A stretch of DNA of 64,000 nt from Brevundimonas sp. Leaf363 (lineage in GTDB: Bacteria; Pseudomonadota; Alphaproteobacteria; Caulobacterales; Caulobacteraceae), in the NCBI RefSeq assembly GCF_001424025.1, contig NZ_LMPZ01000002.1:1478702-1542701 (forward strand), written 5' to 3'. Below, one piece after another: positions 1 to 8,659 of this stretch; the first letter of the stretch is position 1; each line of letters begins with the position of its first letter. A program made the position numbers and the translations under genes. Below the pieces are notes generated by a model. It was not told where the DNA came from. It made no database searches and worked only from the letters and a program-made list of their open reading frames with translations.

Positions 1-685
1 TGGCCAGGACGTGGCCGACGTAGGCCGGCTCGTTGCGGCGGCCGCGATGCGGGATGGGCGCCAGATAGGGGCAGTCGGTCTCGACGATGATGCGGTCTTC
101 GGGCATCCGCCGGATCACCTCTCGCACATCCTCCGCCGCCTTGAAGGTGGCGATGCCGGAGACCGAGAACCATGCGCCCAGATCGCTCGCAATTTCCGCC
201 AGTTCCATACCGCTAGTGTAGCAATGCATGAGCATCCGGAACGGCCCGTCGGTGTGCATTTCCTTCAGGATGCCGGCCATGATGTCATCGGCCTCGCGCG
301 TGTGGATGACCAGCGGCAGACCCGTGCGCCGGGCCGCCTCGACGTGAGCGCGGAATACGTCAGCCTGGGTCTCACGCGGGCTGAGGTCGTAGTGGAAGTC
401 CAGGCCGCATTCGCCGATGCCGACCACACGTGGCCGCGCGGCCAGCGTCTCCAACGTCTCGGGCGTCAGGTCTGGCGAATGCCGCGCCTCATGCGGATGC
501 ACGCCCACTGTGCACCAGATGTCGTCGTGCGCCATGGCCAAGCCGTATGTGGCCTCGAACGTCTCCAGCCGGTCAGAGATCTCGACCATCAGCCCGACGC
601 CAGCCGCGCGCGCCCGCGAGATGACCGCGTCGCGATCCTCATCGAACTGGGGTGCGTGGAGATTGACGTGGCTGTCGATCAGCAT
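1..685 (-). CDS. tatD: TatD family metal-dependent hydrolase (partial, 3' end beyond window)
   Basis: TatD-type TIM-barrel metallohydrolase, a family with DNase or exonuclease activity. Reading leftward from the ATG at 685, the protein shows GVHPHEA, GECGLDFHYD, VIHTREA, a histidine near MHCYTSG, and VETDCPYLAP, which are the metal-ligand blocks of the family. The usual N-terminal DSHxH metal motif reads DSHVNLH here, so the second histidine is replaced by Asn. I recall this variant from other alphaproteobacterial members. The start overlaps the holB stop by 7 bases, so it is probably the last gene of the tmk-holB transcript. The C-terminal end lies beyond base 1. Confidence 0.9.
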   Translation of the reverse strand, partial: MLIDSHVNLHAPQFDEDRDAVISRARAAGVGLMVEISDRLETFEATYGLAMAHDDIWCTVGVHPHEARHSPDLTPETLETLAARPRVVGIGECGLDFHYDLSPRETQADVFRAHVEAARRTGLPLVIHTREADDIMAGILKEMHTDGPFRMLMHCYTSGMELAEIASDLGAWFSVSGIATFKAAEDVREVIRRMPEDRIIVETDCPYLAPIPHRGRRNEPAYVGHVLA

Positions 686-1653
686 GCGCGCCGCCGTGTC
701 CGTTCCAGATCGACGAGCGCCCCGGCCAGGGCGTCGCCCTTGTCCATGTTCAGGCCCGCCGCGCGCTCGCGCAGGTCGATCAGCCGCCGCCACAACTCGG
801 CCCACTCGGCGCCCCCCTGCCCCTCGCGCGCCCGGCGGCCGACGGCGGCGCCCAGCCGCTCCATGACGCGATCGAACTTCTCGGCCCCCTCCCCGCCCCG
901 GAAGCTGTCGGCGACGGCGAGAGCCTCGGCTCGGCCCACGCCCTCGCGCGTCCAGGCGTCGACCATCTGGTCCTCTTCCAGCGACGCGCCGGTGGCCAGG
1001 TGGATGGCCGCGCCGGGGCTGCCGCCGGCGGCATGCGCAATGGCCGGCGCCTCGTCATGGGGCACGCCGCGCCGCGTCAAAAGAGCCTCGATGTCCGCCT
1101 CGCTCCAGGTCGGAAAGGTCAGGCGGCGGCACCGCGAACGGATCGTCGCCAGAAGTCGTCCCGGCGAATGGGCGATTAGGAACAGCACGCCGCCCTGCGG
1201 CGGCTCCTCAAGAACCTTCAGCAAGGCGTTGGCGGCGTTGACATTCAGATCGTCGGTCGCGTCGACGATGGCGATGCGCCGTCCGCCCAGGCTGGAGCTA
1301 TGAGCGAAGAAGTCCGGCAGTTGCCGCGCCTGATCGACCGAGATCGACTTCTTGACCTTTCCGCCTTCGACCAGCTTTTCCAGCACCAGCAGATCGGGGT
1401 GCGACTGGGCCGAGATCATCCGGCTGACCGGATCGTCCGGCCGTGCGCCCAGCGGGCCCCGGCTCGGATCCGGCGCGGCCCCCAGCAGCCGCCGCGCGGC
1501 GCGGTAGGCGAAGGTCGCCTTGCCCAGCCCTTCGACCCCGCACAGCAGCCAGGCGTGGTGCATCCGGCCCCGTTCCAGCGCATCCAGCAGGCTGGCCTCC
1601 AGCGGCGCCGCCGGAACAAGGTCGAAACGGTCGCGGGGGTGAACGTCGCTCAC
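679..1653 (-). CDS. holB: DNA polymerase III subunit delta'
   Basis: AAA+ clamp-loader subunit of 324 residues. It opens the beta sliding clamp together with delta and tau/gamma. Visible features are a P-loop-like GVEGLGKAT near residue 39, an arginine-rich stretch around IRSRCRRL, and the ANALLKVLEEPP block typical of DnaX/HolB sensor regions. Translation starts at GTG 1653, which overlaps the tmk stop as GTGA, and the stop overlaps the tatD start. This supports a translationally coupled tmk-holB-tatD unit. Confident because both motifs and neighbours fit. Confidence 0.93.
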   Translation of the reverse strand: MSDVHPRDRFDLVPAAPLEASLLDALERGRMHHAWLLCGVEGLGKATFAYRAARRLLGAAPDPSRGPLGARPDDPVSRMISAQSHPDLLVLEKLVEGGKVKKSISVDQARQLPDFFAHSSSLGGRRIAIVDATDDLNVNAANALLKVLEEPPQGGVLFLIAHSPGRLLATIRSRCRRLTFPTWSEADIEALLTRRGVPHDEAPAIAHAAGGSPGAAIHLATGASLEEDQMVDAWTREGVGRAEALAVADSFRGGEGAEKFDRVMERLGAAVGRRAREGQGGAEWAELWRRLIDLRERAAGLNMDKGDALAGALVDLERTRRRAC

Positions 1654-2276
1654 GTCAGCCGCGCCCTGACTGTTGCCCAGATGCGATCAGAGACCTTATC
1701 TACCGACCCGGTGGCGTCGATGACCGCGCAGCGCTCCGGGTGCATGGCGGCGATGGCCAGGAAGCCGTCGCGCAGGCGCTGGTGAAAGGCCATGCCCTTG
1801 GATTCGAACCGCGTCTCGGCCGCGCCGCGTCCCATGGCCCGCGCCAGCCCCGTCTCGACCGGCAGGTCGAACACCAAAGTCAGGTCCGGCTGGTCATCGC
1901 CCACAATCGCGGCGTCCAGCATCTCGATAAAGGCCGGCGCGACGCCGCCGCCCACGCCCTGATAGGCGCGGCTGGAATCGGCGAAGCGGTCGCAGATGAC
2001 CCAGTCGCCGCGTTCCAGCGCAGGCCGGATCACCCGTTCCAGGTGGTCGCTGCGCGCCGCATACATCAGCAGCAACTCGGTCCGGGCCGACCAGGCGTCG
2101 CGGTCGCCGGAGACGACCAGCCCCCGGATGGCCTCGGCACCGGGGGAACCGCCGGGCTCGCGCGTTCGCACGACGCCGCGCCCCTCGGCCGTCAGCCGCT
2201 CGGCCAGGCGCGCCGCCTGGGACGACTTGCCCGTCCCCTCGCCGCCTTCCAGAGTGATGAACTTTCCGCGCTGCAC
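1650..2276 (-). CDS. tmk: thymidylate kinase (dTMP kinase)
   Basis: Phosphorylates dTMP to dTDP using ATP, an essential step of dTTP synthesis. The 208-residue protein has the P-loop GGEGTGKSSQ at residues 11-20, the dTMP-binding TREPGG block, and a DRFADSSRAYQG stretch that fits the DR(Y/F/H) motif. The length is normal for the family. It overlaps holB by 4 bases, an arrangement found in many bacteria. The rlpA-like gene lies 49 bases upstream on the same strand. Confidence 0.95.
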   Translation of the reverse strand: MQRGKFITLEGGEGTGKSSQAARLAERLTAEGRGVVRTREPGGSPGAEAIRGLVVSGDRDAWSARTELLLMYAARSDHLERVIRPALERGDWVICDRFADSSRAYQGVGGGVAPAFIEMLDAAIVGDDQPDLTLVFDLPVETGLARAMGRGAAETRFESKGMAFHQRLRDGFLAIAAMHPERCAVIDATGSVDKVSDRIWATVRARLT

Positions 2277-2325
2277 CGGCCCATGATGAAGCCCGCGCCG
2301 CGCCGGGCCAAGGGCGTCCGTGGCC

Positions 2326-3123
2326 TCAGCGCCCGGAAATCAACAGGGCGTCGCGAAAGCCGCGCGCCACCACGCCCTGGCGCGCCTGTTCGGCGGTGTT
2401 GGCGTCGCTCCACGGACCCATGACAACGCGGAACATCGGGCGCCCGCCGACGTCCGCGCTCTGGACCGAGGCCTGGCCCAGGTCGGAGGCGGTGATGGCG
2501 GCCGCCTCGCGCGAGGCGAAGGCAGCCGCCTGGACCCAGAAGCGCTGATCCTGGCGGGGACGCGGCGTCGGCGGCTCGGCCGAGGCTTGCTCCAGCCGCA
2601 CCCCGCCGCCGATCCGCGGCGCCGGCCCGACGTAGCGGACCCGCACCCGCCCCACGCCCCGGCTGATCAGCCCCAGCTCGGTCGCCGCGCCGCGCGACAG
2701 GTCGATGATCCGGTCGTCGACGAACGGTCCCCGGTCGTTGACGCGCAGCACGACTCGCCGCCCGTTCTCGACATTGGTCACCTCGACCAGCGCGGGCAGC
2801 GGCAGCGTCTTGTGCGCGGCGGTCAGGGCGTTCATGTCGAACCGCTCGCCCGTCGCCGTCGGCCGCCCGTTGAAGGCGTCGCCGTACCAGCTGGCCAGGC
2901 CCGTCTCGTCATAGTTCGGCTGTTCCGCCGGCCGGTACCAGCGACCGCGCACCTGATAGGGCCGCATCGTGCCGGAAACGATGGGCGCCGGGTCGGTGAC
3001 GCGCGGCGCGCCCCCTGCCCGATCCTTGCCGCCGCCCACGCTGGCGCACGCGCTTAACGCCGCCATCAGCAGGGCGACGCACAGCGCACGGATCAGGCGG
3101 GGGGCCACGGCGGTCTGCACCAT
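2326..3123 (-). CDS. rlpA: RlpA-like septal lipoprotein (lytic transglycosylase) with SPOR domain
   Basis: Envelope lipoprotein of 265 residues. RlpA proteins bind, and in some species cleave, denuded peptidoglycan at the division septum. The N-terminus is a lipoprotein signal with lipobox LSAC (Cys26). The double-psi barrel follows, with GLASWYGDAFNGRPTATGE and the catalytic-type VNDRGPF and RIIDLSRGAA blocks at about 75-155. After a proline-rich linker, about residues 190-262 form a SPOR-type domain (FWVQAAAF to the C-terminus). It lies upstream of tmk on the same strand. A GGTTAACCAAA stretch about 30 bases upstream of the start resembles a CtrA half-site, a weak hint only. Confidence 0.88.
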   Translation of the reverse strand: MVQTAVAPRLIRALCVALLMAALSACASVGGGKDRAGGAPRVTDPAPIVSGTMRPYQVRGRWYRPAEQPNYDETGLASWYGDAFNGRPTATGERFDMNALTAAHKTLPLPALVEVTNVENGRRVVLRVNDRGPFVDDRIIDLSRGAATELGLISRGVGRVRVRYVGPAPRIGGGVRLEQASAEPPTPRPRQDQRFWVQAAAFASREAAAITASDLGQASVQSADVGGRPMFRVVMGPWSDANTAEQARQGVVARGFRDALLISGR

Positions 3124-3197
3124 GCGCTGTTTATCGACCCAGAGGTTTCCGCTTTGGTTAACCGCACGCCCTGCGCTAAGACGCCGTCTCCGCGCAG

Positions 3198-3284
3198 GGA
3201 CAGGTGGCCGAGCGGTTTAAGGCAGCGGTCTTGAAAACCGCCGTAGGTGTGAGCCTACCGTGGGTTCGAATCCCACCCTGTCCG
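3198..3284 (+). tRNA. tRNA-Ser (anticodon TGA)
   Basis: A full cloverleaf of 87 bases can be drawn. The acceptor GGACAGG (3198-3204) pairs with CCTGTCC (3277-3283), with discriminator G3284. The anticodon stem GCGGT/ACCGC (3225-3229/3237-3241) carries a TGA anticodon at 3232-3234. The long variable arm is typical of tRNA-Ser, and the T arm is GTGGG-TTCGAAT-CCCAC (3260-3276). CCA is not encoded. It reads UCA and wobble serine codons. Confidence 0.97.
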
Positions 3285-3388
3285 CGGAGGCTGTACCTTC
3301 CCCTGTTCAACTGCAACCATCAACGCGATTGCTTGCTTCGGAACGGCCGCGCATGCAAGTGTCTACTGGTCGCGAACTAGGATGACGC

Positions 3389-4024
3389 ATGTCACGCACA
3401 ATCAGCTATTCAATGTTCGCTGAGGACATAATCGCCTCGAAATACCTTCGTGATGGTGAACAGCAGTTTTATGTTGATGTTGGGTGTTGTTTTCCAGTCG
3501 TCGCGTCGAACACGTACGGATTTTACGAAGCCGGTTGGCGGGGCATCTGCCTGGATGCCAACCCGGATGTCATTGAACCCTTTCGTCAGGCACGGCCTCG
3601 GGATACCGTAATCTGCACGGGCGTTGGCGGAGCGGCTGGAACGTTAACGTTCCACCGATTTGGCAATCCCGTTTACAACACATTCGATCCTGATCGCGCT
3701 GCTCGCCTGAAGCGTCGTAAGCCGCATGTTCCGGTGCTCGACCCAGTGGATGTGATCATTCGCCCGCTGACGGAAATCCTAATCGACGCATCCTGTCCGG
3801 AGCGGTTCGACTTTCTGAACATTGATGTGGAGGGCCTGGAATCAGAGGTCATTTCCTCTCTCGATTTCGAGAGGTTTCGTCCACGACTCATCGCTTGCGA
3901 AACGATCGTGAAGAACGTGCGCGAGGCGTTGGCGCTTCCTGTTGTTGGCCAGATCGAAGCATTGGGGTACAAGCTCGTCGGGATGACGGGGCACGACAGC
4001 TTCTTCATCGACGCCCAAAGATAG
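3389..4024 (+). CDS. FkbM family SAM-dependent methyltransferase
   Basis: Class I methyltransferase of 211 residues; FkbM-type enzymes commonly methylate hydroxyl groups of sugars or polyketides. The SAM-binding loop is YVDVGCCFP at about residues 28-36, followed by an acidic residue at the end of strand 2 (CLDANP). FLNIDVEGLE at about 148-157 is the typical FkbM block. The gene follows the tRNA-Ser by about 100 bases and faces the glycosyltransferase-type genes at 4045-7047. The DNA is visibly AT-richer than flanking genes, with many TTT, GTT and GAA-type codons. Substrate unknown; a glycan hydroxyl is inferred from context. Confidence 0.82.
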   Translation: MSRTISYSMFAEDIIASKYLRDGEQQFYVDVGCCFPVVASNTYGFYEAGWRGICLDANPDVIEPFRQARPRDTVICTGVGGAAGTLTFHRFGNPVYNTFDPDRAARLKRRKPHVPVLDPVDVIIRPLTEILIDASCPERFDFLNIDVEGLESEVISSLDFERFRPRLIACETIVKNVREALALPVVGQIEALGYKLVGMTGHDSFFIDAQR

Positions 4025-4044
4025 AGTCCTAAGTAGTAAGCCCC

Positions 4045-5205
4045 CTAAGGGAGAGCGGATAGGGCAGCCGGCTTATGGCTTCCCATAGTAATGAAGCGCG
4101 CGAGTTGCTCGCTGCTCAGGTCCCAGCCTAGCTCCTCGGCGACCCCCAAATACATTGGCGAGGTGATGATCATGTCTACGACGTCGGCTAGCAGCTCATT
4201 GTCGACCGGGAGAGTGTTGAAGCCACTCACTCGTCCGAAGTCCTCGAAATAAGCCTCCGGCGTGGCTTGGAATTTCACCAACTCGATGGGCTTTTTGCCG
4301 ACTAAGCTCGCAATCATGCTGAAGCCGCTGTTGGTACTTAGGATCGTCTTGGTTGAAGCCATGCATAGCATCTCAACCATCGCCACCTGAATGGGGGTAA
4401 GGCCCTTCAGATACGACGCGAGCGTGATGATGCGATCCGCGCTCAGGTATCTTTTAAAATCACTGATCGCGTCGCTGTCGTCGCTGAATAGGAGCACGCG
4501 GCTGTCTGGGCCATGCGCGCGATTGAGCTGATCGACGTATGTGACGGCAGGGGCGCATTTGCGGATGTAGAAGGTGACCCAAGACAGCAGATGCGGGGAA
4601 ATTTCATTCCGCTCAATCGACGCGCGGCCGAACTCTCCCAGGCGACCCACGATGTCACCACGGCGGTAATGCATACCAACGATATTCTGGAGATCCAGCT
4701 GCGCTTTGGCTGCCTCGACGCGCTCCGTGACAGTCTTGGAGAGCGGCAGCTGCTTGAACAGTTCGTGAAGTTCGGATTCGCACACATCCATCTTCTCACC
4801 GGCGAATATGAGCGGCTTGTAGCTGGTGTAGAGAATCGCGTCGCGGCCACCAAAGACATCGTCTCGCAGCCAACCTTTTAGCGCCTTCTTCTTCCATTTC
4901 GGCCGCTGATCTAGGCGGTCCAAATCATGCTCTGTCGGCGGTTTCCCATCGACAATCCTGATTTGCAGTTCCGGGAAAGCGCGCTCAAGAAGATAGAGGT
5001 CAAAGATTTGGCATGCCCTGAAATCGTGACCGAAGTAATCTGTCATGTTACCGGGAGTACCGGGCCAGAAGATCACCGTTTTGGCGCCGAACAACCTGGC
5101 GAACCGCCAAGACCAGAGCAGATTGAAGAACCTACCGCCCAAGCCGTCCCCTCGGCCAGCGAAGAAGTATTCAGGGGCGGCGGTCATTTCGGCGACGTCG
5201 GTCAT
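4045..5205 (-). CDS. putative O-fucosyltransferase-like glycosyltransferase
   Basis: Protein of 386 residues without signal peptide or membrane segment. An early GDGLGGRFFNLL block (about residues 19-30) resembles the N-terminal nucleotide-sugar loop of fucosyltransferase-like enzymes. HYRRGDIVG (about 180-188) matches the HxRRGD signature shared by GT11/GT23/O-FucT folds. VLLFSDDSD (about 240) and a Ser/Asn-rich STNSGFSMIASLVG (about 290) follow in the order expected of the C-terminal half. It lies 56 bases downstream of the sulfotransferase gene. The family assignment is by motif only and the sugar is unknown. A related protein is encoded at 24253-25506. Confidence 0.55.
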   Translation of the reverse strand: MTDVAEMTAAPEYFFAGRGDGLGGRFFNLLWSWRFARLFGAKTVIFWPGTPGNMTDYFGHDFRACQIFDLYLLERAFPELQIRIVDGKPPTEHDLDRLDQRPKWKKKALKGWLRDDVFGGRDAILYTSYKPLIFAGEKMDVCESELHELFKQLPLSKTVTERVEAAKAQLDLQNIVGMHYRRGDIVGRLGEFGRASIERNEISPHLLSWVTFYIRKCAPAVTYVDQLNRAHGPDSRVLLFSDDSDAISDFKRYLSADRIITLASYLKGLTPIQVAMVEMLCMASTKTILSTNSGFSMIASLVGKKPIELVKFQATPEAYFEDFGRVSGFNTLPVDNELLADVVDMIITSPMYLGVAEELGWDLSSEQLARFITMGSHKPAALSALP

Positions 5206-5261
5206 GTCTGCACCAAGGAGGCGATCAACTGTCAGCCCTCAACGAGCCGAATTTGGGGGAC

Positions 5262-5909
5262 TTACGGTGTGGCGTTACCGGGTGCCGACACACCGGCTTC
5301 GACACATATACGCGAGAGCCGGCCGTCGAGCGCTGTTCGAACGCGAGGTTGGTAGGTAGCGCCGAGGTAGGCGAGGTGGTTCTCATTCAACTGGTCGATC
5401 ACTGCACCCATGTCCGGTGCCGCGACACCGCAGAATCGAGCGATGCTATCGATCCCTCGCTCCATGTCTCTGACGAGTTCGTCGTAAGACACAAAGAGGG
5501 TCGGAAGGTCCGTCGCAGCGGCGAACGCCGCCATCATCCGTTGAGCGCGCGCACCGCGCTCAATCCATTTGGCGAACTGTCGAGCATTGGCTGGATCACA
5601 CCGGCGTCGGGCGACACTTACTGAGTCCTTTAGGACGAAGATGAAGCGAGGATCGGCGACCATTTCCGCGACACGCGGCAGCGAGCGGTGGAGAACCGGA
5701 AGCTTCCATCCCCAAATCGGCTGCTCTTCCTCAATGGATTTGATGAGCAGAGCGACAACATCCCAACGTTCGGCCAGGACAGCCCATTGAAGATAGGGGT
5801 TTTCGAAACGAGGCCCGCCCTTGCCCATGGGCACGCCAATGCTATCGCACACACCAGCGATCAATGATGTGCCGCCACGTGCAACGCCGGTAATAATGAT
5901 CCCAGTCAA
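5262..5909 (-). CDS. sulfotransferase-like protein
   Basis: Cytoplasmic protein of 215 residues with an N-terminal P-loop-like motif ITGVARGGTSLIAG (residues 5-18), which matches the 5'-phosphosulfate loop of PAPS-dependent sulfotransferases. FIFVLKDSVSVARRRC (about 90-105) is the region that binds the 3'-phosphate in this fold. The start is a TTG at 5909, 4 bases after the GT61 stop, so translation is probably coupled to the upstream gene. Flanked by two glycan-type genes, it may sulfate a surface sugar (inference). Shorter than classical sulfotransferases but of a size common for bacterial members. Confidence 0.72.
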   Translation of the reverse strand: MTGIIITGVARGGTSLIAGVCDSIGVPMGKGGPRFENPYLQWAVLAERWDVVALLIKSIEEEQPIWGWKLPVLHRSLPRVAEMVADPRFIFVLKDSVSVARRRCDPANARQFAKWIERGARAQRMMAAFAAATDLPTLFVSYDELVRDMERGIDSIARFCGVAAPDMGAVIDQLNENHLAYLGATYQPRVRTALDGRLSRICVEAGVSAPGNATP

Positions 5910-5913
5910 CAGC

Positions 5914-7047
5914 TCAACCCTGCTGACCTGCGATCCGCCTCAGCGTTTCGGTGGAGATCTCGATGTCGCTGTTGCATCGGTTGCCCTTGCGATCGGGAAC
6001 GGATTCGCGAGCCATCATCTGCGAATAGGCGAGGTCGAACATGTCGGAGAGACTGCGATAGGAGGTCACGCCTTGGTCATATCCTTCGGGCACGATCTCG
6101 ATCACTCGAGTACCCGGTCGGCTGTAAACTAGATTGGTCAGGGCGGCGCCGTGGACCGCCACAATGAGATCGGCGTCCCGGAACGCCCTCACCTGCTCGA
6201 TCATCGAGTGGGCGCCTGGATCGAAAACTTCTAGGCCCATAGCCGCCGCAATCGACAGCACGGCGTCTTCGTTGACCACGCGACGCATCTTGACGTCACC
6301 CCGTTCGACGTACAATGCACGAGGCGCGCGCGGCCACACTCCTTGGACAGAGGGATGGTTACCTAGCGCTTCGACGAGGCGCGGCGACAGATCGTAGCGA
6401 CCTAGCGCCATGGGTGCCAAAAGCCGCATTCTCGCGATCCTTGTAGGCCCCACCAATGGCGCGATCTGACTTGGCGACACGCCAAAGAATTCGAGGCTTC
6501 GCCATTGGAAGTTGGCCAGCGGCGGCGGTGCAAAGATGGTGCTTTCGCCCAACTCCTGTATCGAAGCGATATTGGAGACATAGCGCAGGGTCCAGTTGAA
6601 GTAGTTGGCGGCCAGCCCCCAACCCAGCAGGATGCCGTCGTGCCGTTGGTATTCTGCCTCCGGAAGGGGCTGATCCAGCGGGTACGCCATTCCCTTGATG
6701 ATCTTGCGCGCGGTCGGGCCATCAAGGAACGGGAAGGTCGATGCCAGCATGCCAGACGTGCGGACAGTCTCAGCAACTACATCGTTACCGACTGTCACGA
6801 TCTGATATGGTGGATGGACGACAGCGTCTTCGAGCTCCGCGATCCATCGCGCCGAGTAGCGTGGCACCGCCCTGTAAGCCTGATCGAACCCTTTCCAAGT
6901 TTCCTGAAGCCCCGGGCCGCCCAAACCGGCATAATCATAGACCCCTTGGGTTCGGGTGTCCTTGAAAGGATCAGCAGCGGTTAACCGGAGATGCTCAAAG
7001 CGCGTCGCTAAATCGGAAATCGGACGAACTCGGAGCACGTCGCTCAT
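5914..7047 (-). CDS. glycosyltransferase family 61 (DUF563) protein
   Basis: Protein of 377 residues. The C-terminal half carries the family hallmark VHGAALTNLVYSRPGTRVIEI (about residues 300-320), which is typical of GT61/DUF563 enzymes transferring pentoses or hexoses to glycans. No membrane segment is evident, so it probably acts in the cytoplasm on a polysaccharide or lipid-linked glycan. It is the first gene of a same-strand run with the sulfotransferase and the fucosyltransferase-like gene. Codon use is less GC-rich than in the neighbouring peptidase operon, consistent with acquisition. Confidence 0.8.
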   Translation of the reverse strand: MSDVLRVRPISDLATRFEHLRLTAADPFKDTRTQGVYDYAGLGGPGLQETWKGFDQAYRAVPRYSARWIAELEDAVVHPPYQIVTVGNDVVAETVRTSGMLASTFPFLDGPTARKIIKGMAYPLDQPLPEAEYQRHDGILLGWGLAANYFNWTLRYVSNIASIQELGESTIFAPPPLANFQWRSLEFFGVSPSQIAPLVGPTRIARMRLLAPMALGRYDLSPRLVEALGNHPSVQGVWPRAPRALYVERGDVKMRRVVNEDAVLSIAAAMGLEVFDPGAHSMIEQVRAFRDADLIVAVHGAALTNLVYSRPGTRVIEIVPEGYDQGVTSYRSLSDMFDLAYSQMMARESVPDRKGNRCNSDIEISTETLRRIAGQQG

Positions 7048-7156
7048 GCGCAGGATCCTTTGTCTCGAAGCCGCCTCCCCAGGACACGGTCAAGGCAAGA
7101 ATGACTTAGCGAAACAATGCCCGCGGGTGCAAAGGCAAATCGCCCTGAGCGGCTAT

Positions 7157-7182
7157 CGACACGAACCATCGGAGCCGTGTCG
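7157..7182 (-). terminator. hairpin downstream of the M20 peptidase gene, possible terminator
   Basis: CGACACG (7157-7163) and CGTGTCG (7176-7182) form a 7-bp stem with a 12-base loop just past the stop of the last peptidase gene. No T-tract follows, so it could instead only stabilise the 3' end. The remaining sequence up to the GT61 start (about 150 bases in all) shows no gene. Confidence 0.25.
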
Positions 7183-7195
7183 CTGATTGCGCAAG

Positions 7196-8659
7196 CTAAA
7201 ACGCCAACGCCCGCACCAAATCCGTCAGATAGTCCCGCCCCACATAGACGCTCGCCACCTCGACCCGTTCGTTGAGGCCGTGCTGGCCGTTGCCGTCGGG
7301 GTCGAACCATAGGCCGGTGACGCCGTAGACGGGGATGCCGGCGGGGGCGAAGTGGACGGCGTCGGTGGCGCCGGTGGACATGGCGGGGATGACGGGCACG
7401 CCGGGGAAGTAGCGGGCGGTTACGGCCTCGATCGGGCCGATCAGCGCGGGATCCAGCGGCGGCGGCGCGGCGGTCAGGGCGACGGGGTCGATCAGGGTGA
7501 TCTGGACGCCCGGATCGGCGACGACCTGGGCGAGTGCGTCGCGGATCTCCTGCACGTCATGGCCGGGGAATATGCGGCAGTTGACGACGGCGGCGGCGCG
7601 CTGCGGCAGGGCGTTGTTGGCGTGGCCGCCCTCGATCATGGTGCCGACGCAGGTGGTGCGCAGCAGGCTGTTCAGGCCGCGATCCTGGGTCACGCGCGCC
7701 TCGGCGGCGGCGTCGGCCGGGTTCGCCGACAAGGCCTGCATCGCGGCGCCCAGCTCGCCGCCCATCACGGCGCCGGATCGCGCCAGATAGGTGCGGGTGG
7801 TGTCGGTCATCTCGATCGGGAAGTCGTGGTCGCGCACCTTCAGCAGGGCCTCGGCCAGCTGATAGATGGCGTTGTCGCGGATGGGGATGGAGCTGTGCCC
7901 CCCTGCGTTCGCGGTCGTCAGGCCATAGTCCTGATAGGTCTTCTCGCCCACCTGCAGGCTCTGGACGATCAGGCGGCCCTGCCCGTCCGTCTCGCCGCCG
8001 CCGCCTTCATTCAGCACGAAGTCGGCCTGGATCAGGTCGGGGCGGTTGGCGACCAGCCACTGGGCGCCGTTGAACGCGCCGCTCTCCTCGCCGCAGGTCA
8101 GGGCCAGCTTCAGCGTGCGGCGGGGCGTGCGGCCTTCGGAACGCAGGCGGGCCAGTATGTCGACCCAGACGGCGCCCAGCGCCTTGGTGTCCGCCACCCC
8201 GCGCGCGTAGAAATAGCCGCCCTCCTCCACTAGGGTGAACGGGTCGCGGGTCCAGTCGGCGCGCCGCGCCTCGACCACGTCCAGATGGGCCAGCAGCAGG
8301 ATGGGCCCGCCGGCGGATCCGTCGCCGGGCAGCACGGCGACCAGGCCGCCGTTCTTCGGAAACTCGGGCGTCGAGAACAGTGTCAGCTGGTCATCGGTGA
8401 AGCCCGCTGCGCGCAGCCGCGCCGCCATCCGCTCGGCTGCCAGGGTGCAACTGCCGTTCGACAGGGTGGTGTCGGTCTCGACCAGTTCGCGGAAGGTCTC
8501 GCGGAAAGCCGTCTGGTCGGGCCGGAGGCGGGCGGCGTCGAAGGGCGGCACGCCCTGGGTCGTAATCGTCGGCGCGCTGACGACCTGCGCCGAGGCGGGC
8601 AGCGCAAGGCCGAGCAGGAGGCCGGCGGCGGTCAGGGCGGTGCGCAACGAACGGCTCAT
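7196..8659 (-). CDS. secreted M20 family metallopeptidase
   Basis: Zinc-dependent exopeptidase or dipeptidase of 487 residues. It starts at ATG 8659, overlapping the S9 peptidase stop as ATGA; an upstream in-frame extension would only reach into the S9 gene. Residues 1-25 are a signal peptide ending PASAQ. Metal and catalytic blocks are AHLDVV (H115, D117), GVADTKA (bridging D147), TCGEESG (catalytic E181 and ligand E182) and GGHANNALPQ in the dimerisation/substrate loop. It probably completes peptide hydrolysis in the periplasm together with the S9 enzyme. Last gene of the minus-strand run. Confidence 0.9.
   Translation of the reverse strand: MSRSLRTALTAAGLLLGLALPASAQVVSAPTITTQGVPPFDAARLRPDQTAFRETFRELVETDTTLSNGSCTLAAERMAARLRAAGFTDDQLTLFSTPEFPKNGGLVAVLPGDGSAGGPILLLAHLDVVEARRADWTRDPFTLVEEGGYFYARGVADTKALGAVWVDILARLRSEGRTPRRTLKLALTCGEESGAFNGAQWLVANRPDLIQADFVLNEGGGGETDGQGRLIVQSLQVGEKTYQDYGLTTANAGGHSSIPIRDNAIYQLAEALLKVRDHDFPIEMTDTTRTYLARSGAVMGGELGAAMQALSANPADAAAEARVTQDRGLNSLLRTTCVGTMIEGGHANNALPQRAAAVVNCRIFPGHDVQEIRDALAQVVADPGVQITLIDPVALTAAPPPLDPALIGPIEAVTARYFPGVPVIPAMSTGATDAVHFAPAGIPVYGVTGLWFDPDGNGQHGLNERVEVASVYVGRDYLTDLVRALAF

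Noticed and set aside
3260..7196. Integration of the glycan islet at the tRNA-Ser 3' end with a direct repeat
   Set aside because: No copy of the tRNA 3' end (GGGTTCGAATCCCA) and no integrase was found up to 7196.
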